Source: an uncultured Clostridia bacterium
GTDB taxonomy: Bacteria; Bacillota; Clostridia; Oscillospirales; Ruminococcaceae
NCBI GenBank assembly: GCA_944386285.1
Contig: CALXAM010000017.1
Location: 1-63,079 of the forward strand
Length of the DNA: 63,079 bases
Direction: 5' to 3'
Below, piece after piece: positions 19,084 to 27,149 of this stretch; within the stretch, counting starts at the first letter, position 1, and the number at the start of each line of letters is the position of its first letter. Position numbers and translations under genes: made by a program. A model generated the notes under the pieces. That model worked only from the letters and a program-made list of their open reading frames with translations, ran no database searches and had not been told where the DNA came from.

Positions 19084-19165
19084 AGGCCGCATGTATAGGG
19101 TTTTTAAGTCAAAGCTTTGTGCTTTGCCCCGAACACAGCGAGATTATGGAAAAGGCAGGTGCCTT
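19084..19165 (+). promoter_or_regulatory. Ribosomal protein L21 leader
   Basis: The leader shows the features of the Firmicute L21 leader RNA: an AGGGTTTTTAAGTC start, a small hairpin (AAAGC.../...GCTTT), the conserved CCCCGAACACAGCGAGA, and GGCAGGTGCC just before the rplU start. It is thought to allow feedback control by free L21. Confidence 0.8.
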
Positions 19166-19172
19166 CTTAGAA

Positions 19173-19484
19173 ATGTACGCAATTATTGAAACTGGTGGAA
19201 AACAGTACCGTGTCAGCGCAGGTGACCAGATCTTTGTTGAGAAACTCAACGTCAATGAAAACGACACTGTTGAATTCGACAAAGTCATCGCTGTTTCCGG
19301 CGACGAAGGAATGAAAGTCGGTGCTCCGTATGTTGACGGCGCAGTTGTCAAAGCAACCGTTGTCAAAAACGGCAAAGACAAAAAAATCACAGTCTTCACT
19401 TACAAACCGAAAAAGGGTTCTGCGCGCAAACTCGGCCACAGACAGCCCTACACAAAAGTAAGAATCGAAGCAATCAACGCGTAA
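19173..19484 (+). CDS. rplU: 50S ribosomal protein L21
   Basis: 103 residues beginning [14 protein letters not shown], the family N-terminus. An open frame extends 54 bases upstream into the leader RNA and is not part of the protein. The C-terminal [21 protein letters not shown] segment contacts 23S rRNA. First gene of rplU-prp-rpmA, the usual Firmicute order. Confidence 0.97.
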   Translation: MYAIIETGGKQYRVSAGDQIFVEKLNVNENDTVEFDKVIAVSGDEGMKVGAPYVDGAVVKATVVKNGKDKKITVFTYKPKKGSARKLGHRQPYTKVRIEAINA

Positions 19485-19488
19485 TCCA

Positions 19489-19806
19489 ATGATTACGGCA
19501 GAGTTTTTTTTACGGGGAGAGCGGTTTTTAGGCGTTTCGGTACGCGGACACGCCGGCTATGCCGCATATGGACATGACGTCGTTTGCGCTTCGGTTACTT
19601 CCGCTGTGGAGTTAGTCGCAAACGGTATTACGGAGATTTTAAAGATTCCGGCTTCGGTCGGTGCCTTTGAAAACGAAGTACGCATTGACCTTCCTCCCGA
19701 TCTTCCGGTGGAAGCGGAGCAGTTTTTAAAAGCACTGCGGCTTCATCTGGAACTTTTAAAACAGGACTATCCTGAAAATTTACGATTGACCGATACGGAG
19801 GTGTAG
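19489..19806 (+). CDS. prp: Ribosomal-processing cysteine protease Prp
   Basis: A 105-residue cysteine protease that removes the N-terminal extension of L27 before ribosome assembly. The catalytic pair His21 and Cys33 lies in GHAGYAAYGHDVVCASV. It sits between its substrate gene rpmA and rplU with gaps of four or five bases, so the three are certainly co-transcribed. Confidence 0.93.
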   Translation: MITAEFFLRGERFLGVSVRGHAGYAAYGHDVVCASVTSAVELVANGITEILKIPASVGAFENEVRIDLPPDLPVEAEQFLKALRLHLELLKQDYPENLRLTDTEV

Positions 19807-19809
19807 ATC

Positions 19810-20091
19810 ATGTTAAAACTGAATATGCAGTTTTTCGCACACAAAAAAGGTGTAGGTTCCACAAAGAACGGCCGTGATTCCGAGTCGAAACGTCTTGGCG
19901 CAAAACGTGCTGACGGCCAGTTTGTGTTGGCAGGCAACATCCTGTATAAACAGCGCGGCACACACATCCATCCGGGTGAGAACGTCGGCCGTGGTTCTGA
20001 CGATACACTGTTTGCAAAAATCGACGGCGTTGTCAGATATGAGCGTATGGGACGTGACCGCAAAAAGGTCAGCGTTTACCCTGCACAATAA
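19810..20091 (+). CDS. rpmA: 50S ribosomal protein L27 with Prp-cleaved N-terminus
   Basis: 93 residues. The N-terminal extension MLKLNMQFF is followed by AHKKG; Prp is known to cut after the second Phe (between 9 and 10), exposing the mature tail that reaches the peptidyl transferase centre. The rest ([28 protein letters not shown]) is standard L27. Confidence 0.97.
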   Translation: MLKLNMQFFAHKKGVGSTKNGRDSESKRLGAKRADGQFVLAGNILYKQRGTHIHPGENVGRGSDDTLFAKIDGVVRYERMGRDRKKVSVYPAQ

Positions 20092-20104
20092 TCAGAGTTT
20101 TCAC

Positions 20105-20135
20105 AAAAAGGCGTGCCGGTCGGCACGCTTTTTTT
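20105..20135 (+). terminator. Intrinsic terminator of the rplU operon
   Basis: Stem GCGTGCCG / CGGCACGC with a two-base loop, extended by an A/T tract. Confidence 0.88.
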
Positions 20136-20148
20136 GTGGAAACTCCGA

Positions 20149-20177
20149 TTGATAAGAAAAGGAAAATCCGGTATAAT
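20149..20177 (+). promoter_or_regulatory. Sigma-A promoter of obgE
   Basis: TTGATA, a 17-base spacer, TATAAT. Confidence 0.8.
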
Positions 20178-20179
20178 AA

Positions 20180-21508
<1,329 letters not shown>

Positions 21509-21525
21509 TCAGAAAGGATGAGAGA

Positions 21526-21924
21526 ATGAAATCATTATCATCCGATGAAATCAGAATGATGAGCCCGTTAGGGCTTGCGTATATCGGCGACGGCATTTAT
21601 GAGCTTTTGACGCGTGAGCACATCGTTTCCCGCGGCAATATGCCGGTGGCGAAACTTCACAAAGAAACGGTGTCACTTGTCTGTGCTGCGGCGCAGTCGG
21701 ACGCAGTTGATGTGATTCTGCCGATGCTCGATGAAGAGGAAACGGCTGTGTATAAGCGCGGACGCAACGCGCACGGCAGCCAGGTCCCCAAAAACGCCGA
21801 TGCCGTGCAATATCGGCGGGCAACAGGGCTTGAGGCTTTGTTTGGATATTTGTATTTAAACGGCAGAATGGAGCGGATTCACACGCTCTATGAAGCAATT
21901 TACAGTGCTGCCTGCCGTCCATAG
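21526..21924 (+). CDS. mrnC: Mini-ribonuclease 3
   Basis: 132 residues containing only the RNase III catalytic domain, without a double-stranded RNA-binding domain. LGLAYIGDGIYELLTRE places the metal-binding Asp22, and the GLEALFGYLYLNG segment supplies the second acidic site. It matures 23S rRNA, acting with L3 as known in Bacillus. Probably co-transcribed with obgE. Confidence 0.93.
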   Translation: MKSLSSDEIRMMSPLGLAYIGDGIYELLTREHIVSRGNMPVAKLHKETVSLVCAAAQSDAVDVILPMLDEEETAVYKRGRNAHGSQVPKNADAVQYRRATGLEALFGYLYLNGRMERIHTLYEAIYSAACRP

Positions 21925-21938
21925 AAAGGAGAAAACCA

Positions 21939-22820
21939 TTGGGAATCAGACGATTGTTTTCAATGAACCAAAAACCGGCAATCCGATGGACGATTGATAT
22001 TATCTGCACGATTTTCGGCTCGTTTTTGTTTGCGCTCAGTACACATGTGTTTTCTGCACCAAACCATTTTGCGCCGGGCGGCGTGACCGGTATTTCGACG
22101 ATCATCAACTTCCTGACCGGCATTCCGATTGGTACGATGACCATTATCATTAACGTGCCGATCGTTATTTTGGGTGTTTGGAAAATCGGCTGGCACTATA
22201 TGCTGCGTTCGATCATCTCGATTTTGGCCTATTCAATTTCGATTGACTTTGTGTTGGTCAATGTACCGGTGTATACGAACGATAAAATGATTGCCTGCAT
22301 CTTCGGCGGTGTGCTGATGGGATGCGGTGTCGGCATTGTCATGTCGCGCGGCGGTTCCACAGGCGGTATGGATATCATCAATAAGCTGATTCAGCGCCGT
22401 TTCCCGCATTTAAAGCTCGGTCAGGTTACGTTTTCGACCGATATGGTGATTGTGGCAACATCGGCAGTGGCATTTGGCAGTCTGGAGCCGGCGCTGTATT
22501 CGCTTGTTTGTCTGTTTATTTCCGCTTCCGCACTTGATACCGTGCTATATGGATTTAATAAATGCAAGGCGCTGTATATCGTATCGCAAAAGCACGAAGA
22601 GCTTTGTCACCGGATTCATTCGGAGATGAACCGCGGCGCAACTGTCTTGCGTTCCTATGGTTCTTATACCAATGAAGAACGCCCGACCATTATGGTCGCG
22701 GTCAAACAGGCAGAATATTATAAACTGCGTAAAATTGTGCAGCAGACCGATCCGGATGCGTTTATCATTATGACGAGCGCCTCGGAAATTGTAGGCGAGG
22801 GATTCGCAACCGGAAAATAA
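21939..22820 (+). CDS. YitT family membrane protein (DUF161-DUF2179)
   Basis: 293 residues: about six membrane spans in the first 200 residues, with the family's FAPGGVTGISTI and MSRGGSTGGMDII loops, and a cytoplasmic DUF2179 domain at the C-terminus. Transport function is suspected but substrates are unknown. The TTG at 21939 lies eight bases after AAAGGAG; the first ATG is 24 bases later. Likely in the obgE-mrnC transcript (14-base gap). Confidence 0.85.
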   Translation: MGIRRLFSMNQKPAIRWTIDIICTIFGSFLFALSTHVFSAPNHFAPGGVTGISTIINFLTGIPIGTMTIIINVPIVILGVWKIGWHYMLRSIISILAYSISIDFVLVNVPVYTNDKMIACIFGGVLMGCGVGIVMSRGGSTGGMDIINKLIQRRFPHLKLGQVTFSTDMVIVATSAVAFGSLEPALYSLVCLFISASALDTVLYGFNKCKALYIVSQKHEELCHRIHSEMNRGATVLRSYGSYTNEERPTIMVAVKQAEYYKLRKIVQQTDPDAFIIMTSASEIVGEGFATGK

Positions 22821-22853
22821 AAACCCTTCCGGACACTGTGCCGGAAGGGTTTT
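22820..22853. terminator. Bidirectional terminator
   Basis: Stem AAAACCCTTCCGG / CCGGAAGGGTTTT with an ACACTGTG loop, between convergent yitT-like and small-protein genes. Confidence 0.9.
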
Positions 22854-22863
22854 GAAAAGAAGA

Positions 22864-23043
22864 TCAGTCGTGTGTGGAAGGGGTATTTGTTTTATTCTGC
22901 ATGGACGGCTGACGCTGTTTCATTTGCGCCTGCTTTTTTGAGCTGTTTTTAGTGGATTTTTTTGCGGGTGCATAAGAATCAGAATACGACTGTGTGTCGT
23001 TTACATTGGTGCAGTCCATCGATTGCTGATACTGCTTTTTCAT
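22864..23043 (-). CDS. Small hydrophilic protein, unknown function
   Basis: 59 residues rich in Lys, Ser, Thr, Gln and Asn, with no hydrophobic core and no recognised domain. A clear AGAGGTG box sits six bases before the ATG at 23043, so I take it as real; an upstream in-frame GTG overlaps that box and is not the start. The composition is reminiscent of small spore or DNA-associated proteins, but no family motif is visible. Confidence 0.55.
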   Translation of the reverse strand: MKKQYQQSMDCTNVNDTQSYSDSYAPAKKSTKNSSKKQAQMKQRQPSMQNKTNTPSTHD

Positions 23044-23158
23044 GGTTATCACCTCTTTCGCAATTAGTATGTGTCAGTTATCATAAACTATCAATGGATG
23101 ATTTTCCCGTTTGGATATTTTAAACGGGTTTAAAACAAGAAGAAAGGTTTGAGAGAAT

Positions 23159-23896
23159 ATGTCCGGACATTCGAAATGGAGTACAATTAAACGGAAAAAA
23201 GGCGCAAACGATGCAGCACGCGCAAAAGTGTTTACAAAAATCGGCAGAGAGATTGCAGTCTGCGTCAAAGAGGGCGGTCCTGATCCGGCAGCAAACGCGA
23301 AACTGCGTGATTTGATTCAGAAAGCAAAACAGAATAACGTACCGAACGACAACATTGAGCGTGTCATCAAAAAAGCGGCAGGCGACGGTGAGAAAAACAA
23401 CTACGAGTCGGTGACCTATGAGGGATACGGCCCGAACGGTATTGCAGTCATCGTGGAAACACTGACTGATAACAGAAACCGTACCGCAGGCGACGTGCGT
23501 CACTACTTTGATAAATTCGGCGGCAACATGGGTCAGCCGGGCTGCGTATCATTCATGTTCAGCCAGAAAGGCATGATCGTCATTGAAAACGACGGCCTGG
23601 ATGAAGAAAAAGTCATGGATGATGTCATGAATGCAGGTGCTGATGACTTTACATTCTCTGAAGATGCAGTTGAGGTTGTAACTGATCCGGCATCGTTCTC
23701 TGAGGTGCGCGATGCACTCGAAGGAATGGGCTATACCTTTGCTTCTGCACAGGTGGAGCAGGTTCCGTCTACTTATACTGCAATTGATGATCCGGACGTC
23801 CGTGTGAAAATGAATCGTCTGCTGGAAGCACTCGAGGATAACGACGACGTGCAGGAAGTTTGGCACAACTGGGAGAATCCGGACGAAGACGAATAA
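23159..23896 (+). CDS. YebC/PmpR family protein
   Basis: 245 residues starting MSGHSKWSTIKRKKGANDAARAKVFTK, the universal family N-terminus, followed by the YEGYGPNGIAVIVETLTDNRNRT block and acidic C-terminus. The family acts as transcriptional regulators or, in recent work, as translation factors easing ribosome stalling. Monogenic, with a strong terminator. Confidence 0.94.
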   Translation: MSGHSKWSTIKRKKGANDAARAKVFTKIGREIAVCVKEGGPDPAANAKLRDLIQKAKQNNVPNDNIERVIKKAAGDGEKNNYESVTYEGYGPNGIAVIVETLTDNRNRTAGDVRHYFDKFGGNMGQPGCVSFMFSQKGMIVIENDGLDEEKVMDDVMNAGADDFTFSEDAVEVVTDPASFSEVRDALEGMGYTFASAQVEQVPSTYTAIDDPDVRVKMNRLLEALEDNDDVQEVWHNWENPDEDE

Positions 23897-23934
23897 TTCG
23901 CGCAGGGAATCTCTTTTTCAAATATTAAAAGAAC

Positions 23935-23973
23935 ACAGATCTGATCTTTGCGTCTAAGGTCAGATCTGTTTTG
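23935..23973 (+). terminator. Intrinsic terminator
   Basis: Stem ACAGATCTGATCTT / AAGGTCAGATCTGT (one G-U) followed by TTTTGTT. Confidence 0.85.
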
Positions 23974-23987
23974 TTATCTGCACATCA

Positions 23988-24016
23988 TTGACAAGCAGGG
24001 AAAAAACGGGTACCAT
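23988..24016 (+). promoter_or_regulatory. Sigma-A promoter of the first MATE gene
   Basis: TTGACA, a 17-base spacer, TACCAT. Confidence 0.65.
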
Positions 24017-24040
24017 TAAATTCAGAAATGAGGGATTTGA

Positions 24041-25423
24041 TTGAGAAGGGAAAATGATCTGGAACATGACAGTGTAAAATCGCTTGTTTGGCGCATTGCG
24101 ATTCCCAGTATGCTTGGACAGTTTGTCAGCGTACTCTACAGTATTGTAGACCGTATCTATATCGGAAATATTCCAGAGATTGGGGATCTGGCGCTTGCAG
24201 GCGTTGGTGTGTGCGGACCGATTGTGACGATGATCGGATCGGTTGCATTTTTAGTTGGCGTGGGCGGTTCGCCGCTGATGAGCATTCGTATGGGGGAGAA
24301 AAATATGGATGCCGCACGCAAAACATTGGCAAACTGCTTTTTGATGCTTTTGGTGTTTGGTGTCTTGATGATGGCGATTATTATGCCGATGACGACACCA
24401 ATGCTGCGGCTGTTCGGCGCTTCTGACGCGACACTTCCGTATGCGAAAACGTATTTTCTTGTATATATGTGCGGCACAGTGTTTGCGTTAATGGCGACGG
24501 GACTTAATCAGTTTATCATTGCGCAGGGGTATGCGAATACCGGAATGAAATCGGTCGTGATTGGCGCAGTTCTGAATATTTTATTGGACCCGCTGTTTAT
24601 TTTTGTGTTCCATATGGATGTAGCAGGCGCTGCGCTTGCGACCATTTTGTCGCAGCTTGTAAGCTGTCTGTTTGTTCTTCGGTTTTTATTCGGCAAATAT
24701 GTGCCTGTTCGCATCACGTTTTCAGGATATAACCTTCGTGTAATGGGAAAGGTTTTGCTGCTTGGATTTACGCCGTTTTTGATTATTGCGATTGATAACG
24801 TGATGATTATTGCGATGAACGCTGTCTTGCAGCATTACGGCGGCGCTGCACAGGGCGATACGCTCATCACATGTGCGACGATTGTGCAGAGTTTTATGCT
24901 TGTGATTACGATGCCGTTAAGCGGCATTACGGGCGGTACCCAGACGATTCTCGGTTATAACTACGGTGCAAGAAGAACGGATCGCGTGATGAAAGCACAG
25001 AAGTATATTGTGCTGCTTTGTGTTTTATTTACAGCGATTATGTTCGTGATTGCATGGACGGCAGGGCCGTTGTTTATCCGGCTGTTTACACAGGATGCAG
25101 CGCTGATTGATCAGACGGCTTGGGCGATTCGTGTGTGTACGTTGGCAATCATTCCGCTGGGCGTGCAGTATGAACTTGTCGATGGGTTCACTGCGATCGG
25201 TAAGGTGCAGTTTTCACTGCCGCTTTCGTTTTGGCGCAAGCTTGTGTATTTTTTAGCGGTTTTTCTGATTCCGGTGTTTTTCGAAGTCCGCTATGTGTTT
25301 TTTGCCGAAACGATTTCGGATATTTTGGGGCCTTTGGTGACAATCGTCGTCTATCTTATTTCAATGAAAAAGCTGATGCGTGCGCGTCAGCCGGTTGAAA
25401 CGGCGAAAAAAGCTGCGCTGTGA
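24041..25423 (+). CDS. MATE family efflux transporter
   Basis: 460 residues, about 12 membrane spans, multidrug/oligosaccharidyl-lipid/polysaccharide (MOP) superfamily. Family landmarks include the N-terminal WRIAIPSMLGQFVSVLYSIVDRIYIG region and the GITGGTQTILGYNYGARR segment opening the second half. It is a Na+ or H+ antiporter of unknown substrate. The TTG start has GAGGG at six bases. Its stop codon overlaps the candidate promoter of sigI. Confidence 0.9.
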   Translation: MRRENDLEHDSVKSLVWRIAIPSMLGQFVSVLYSIVDRIYIGNIPEIGDLALAGVGVCGPIVTMIGSVAFLVGVGGSPLMSIRMGEKNMDAARKTLANCFLMLLVFGVLMMAIIMPMTTPMLRLFGASDATLPYAKTYFLVYMCGTVFALMATGLNQFIIAQGYANTGMKSVVIGAVLNILLDPLFIFVFHMDVAGAALATILSQLVSCLFVLRFLFGKYVPVRITFSGYNLRVMGKVLLLGFTPFLIIAIDNVMIIAMNAVLQHYGGAAQGDTLITCATIVQSFMLVITMPLSGITGGTQTILGYNYGARRTDRVMKAQKYIVLLCVLFTAIMFVIAWTAGPLFIRLFTQDAALIDQTAWAIRVCTLAIIPLGVQYELVDGFTAIGKVQFSLPLSFWRKLVYFLAVFLIPVFFEVRYVFFAETISDILGPLVTIVVYLISMKKLMRARQPVETAKKAAL

Positions 25424-25450
25424 CCCCGTTTTTTTGAGGCAGCATCCGAA
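25423..25450 (+). promoter_or_regulatory. Candidate sigma-I-type promoter of sigI-rsgI
   Basis: ACCCCG at the -35 position, an 18-base spacer and CGAA at the -10, resembling the C-rich -35 and CGAA-type -10 described for SigI-dependent promoters. It lies 25 bases before the sigI start, which would give autoregulation. Confidence 0.45.
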
Positions 25451-25475
25451 TTCTATATGATGTGGAGGGAGATTT

Positions 25476-26207
25476 ATGCACGACGAGCCTGATATTATCA
25501 CACAGGTGCTGTGTGCAAAAAAGAGCGCCGAGGCGGCGGATCGGCTGATTCGTTCGTATCTGCCGTTTATCCGATCGGAAACATCCCGTTTTTTAAACGG
25601 AAAGCGCGTGAGTGAGGAAGACGATGAAATGAGTGTTGCGATGACAGCATTTTACGAAGCGATTTTGCATTATGAAAAGCATCGGGGCGCGTTTTTTAAA
25701 TATGCGTCGCTTGTCATCAAACGCCGTTTGATCGATTATGCGAGAAAAGAACAGCGGCATCAGGGGCATTTATCGATTGATCAGCCGTCTGGTGAGGAAA
25801 CGTCTGGAACGATCGGTGATACGCTTGCCGACCCGGATCATCCGACGGAGCGTTACGAACTTGTGACAGCAACCCGCCAAGAGATCAACGAGCTTTCGGC
25901 ACAGCTTGCCGATTTCGGTATTTCGTTTTCGGATATCTCGGAAAATTGCCCGAAGCAGACGCGCACACTTGAAAGCTGTTCGCGCGTGCTCTTATATGCA
26001 AAGGAAAATCCCTCTTTGCTCGAAGAGCTGTTACAGACAAAGCGGCTTCCGATCACTGCGCTTTGTGCAGGCACAGGTGTGGAGCGGAAAACACTCGAGC
26101 GCCATCGAAAATATTTGGTGGCGCTGATGGTGGCGTTTACAAACGGATATGAAATCATTCGAGGACATCTTTCTCAGGTCCACGGGAAAAAGGAGGCGTC
26201 AAGATGA
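25476..26207 (+). CDS. sigI: RNA polymerase sigma factor SigI
   Basis: 243 residues. A sigma-2-like N-terminal region (about 15-95, with DDEMSVAMTAFYEAILHYEKHRGAFFKYASLVIKRRLIDYAR) and a SigI-specific C-terminal domain with a helix-turn-helix near 195-225 (KRLPITALCAGTGVERKTLERHRKYLVAL). SigI factors respond to heat or to extracellular polysaccharides, depending on their cognate anti-sigma factor. It overlaps the RsgI gene by four bases (ATGA), the normal arrangement. Confidence 0.93.
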   Translation: MHDEPDIITQVLCAKKSAEAADRLIRSYLPFIRSETSRFLNGKRVSEEDDEMSVAMTAFYEAILHYEKHRGAFFKYASLVIKRRLIDYARKEQRHQGHLSIDQPSGEETSGTIGDTLADPDHPTERYELVTATRQEINELSAQLADFGISFSDISENCPKQTRTLESCSRVLLYAKENPSLLEELLQTKRLPITALCAGTGVERKTLERHRKYLVALMVAFTNGYEIIRGHLSQVHGKKEASR

Positions 26208-26971
26208 GCTATCTTGTGATGGAATGCCACATGGGCTATGCGGTGGTATTGGATGAATACGGACGCTTTTTAAAGGTGGTCAATCGCCATTATGAAGTAG
26301 GGCAGACCGTATATGACGTCATTCCGGTCAGAGAAAAACCGCAGACGGCTGTGTATATCCGCGTGGCGCGGATTGCGGTGGCGGTTGCGGCGTGCTTGCT
26401 GTTGATTGTGGGCGGCGCGTGGTGGAACTGGTGGATGCCGTATGGGTCTGTTTATATGACGATCAATCCGGAGGTACAAATCGATTTAAACCGGTATGGC
26501 GATGTGCTCAACGTCACCGGTGTCAATGAGGATGGCAAGACGCTGCTTTCCGGTTATACGTATCAGGGAAAAGAAAAAGAGCAGGTGTTAAAGGAGCTTG
26601 TCGATCGCGCCATCGAGCTTCAAATGCTCTCCGCCGGCGGAGAAGTGAAAATCGATGTGTCCTCTTCAAACGAAACGTTTGTAAAAGATACCGAAACAAC
26701 ACTCACTGATACGATGCGCTCGTATTTGGATGAAACGATCGGATTTACAGTTCTCATCGACGGCAATTCACTGGCACCTCAGCAGGAATCGAGCATCGAA
26801 GCACCGGAGAGCAGTTTGGATACATCAAGCGAAACCGTGTCTGCGCCGGAATCGAGCGATCATGATGATGACGACGATGATGATGATGACGATCATGATG
26901 ATGACGACGATGATGATGACGACGATGATCATGACGATGACGATGATGACGACGACGATCAAAAACACTGA
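26204..26971 (+). CDS. rsgI: RsgI-type transmembrane anti-sigma factor with Asp/His-rich extracellular tail
   Basis: 255 residues: a cytoplasmic RsgI N-terminal domain that should bind SigI (about 3-50), one membrane span (about 52-73), and an extracellular conserved beta domain. That domain contains Asn88-Pro89 in the TINPEVQIDLN segment, the bond known to be self-cleaved in RsgI proteins. A Ser/Glu-rich linker and a tail from residue 219 follow. The tail is almost pure Asp with His at intervals of 11 or 12: D-H-D10-H-D11-H-D9-QKH. In other Clostridia this position carries carbohydrate-binding or other sensor domains. Here a divalent-cation-binding sensor is a reasonable guess, not shown. 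Confidence 0.88.
   Translation: MSYLVMECHMGYAVVLDEYGRFLKVVNRHYEVGQTVYDVIPVREKPQTAVYIRVARIAVAVAACLLLIVGGAWWNWWMPYGSVYMTINPEVQIDLNRYGDVLNVTGVNEDGKTLLSGYTYQGKEKEQVLKELVDRAIELQMLSAGGEVKIDVSSSNETFVKDTETTLTDTMRSYLDETIGFTVLIDGNSLAPQQESSIEAPESSLDTSSETVSAPESSDHDDDDDDDDDDHDDDDDDDDDDDHDDDDDDDDDQKH
26858..26959 (+). repeat. GAY trinucleotide repeat tract coding for poly-Asp/His
   Basis: Thirty-four in-frame codons, all GAT or GAC apart from three CAT codons. GAT and GAC alternate irregularly, so the nucleotide repeat is imperfect, which limits but does not exclude replication slippage that would change tail length in frame. Confidence 0.9.
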
Positions 26972-26987
26972 GGAAGATTAAACAGAG

Positions 26988-27017
26988 AAAAGCATCAGCT
27001 GCGGCTGATGCTTTTTT
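26988..27017 (+). terminator. Intrinsic terminator of sigI-rsgI
   Basis: Stem AAAAGCATCAGC / GCTGATGCTTTT with a TGCG loop and T run. Confidence 0.9.
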
Positions 27018-27090
27018 GTTTGCCGGCATGCGGTTAACATACGTTTGATATTCATTTTACAAGAACCCGCGTGTACCGTTGCCGCAGTTT

Positions 27091-27099
27091 TGCTACAAT
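27091..27099 (+). promoter_or_regulatory. Extended -10 promoter of the large surface protein
   Basis: TGC-TACAAT with no good -35 hexamer. An ACCCGC upstream is not a convincing SigI -35 element. Confidence 0.4.
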
Positions 27100-27149
27100 G
27101 AATCTGTTCAAAAGTAAAAGGATTTGAAAAGAAAAACGGAGGAATGGAT

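Noticed and set aside
26858..26959. A CRISPR-like repeat array
   Set aside because: The repeat is an in-frame GAT/GAC codon run inside rsgI, with no spacers.
26754..27029. A His/Arg-rich minus-strand frame opposite the rsgI tail
   Set aside because: It is only the complement of the GAY repeat and covers the sigI-rsgI terminator.
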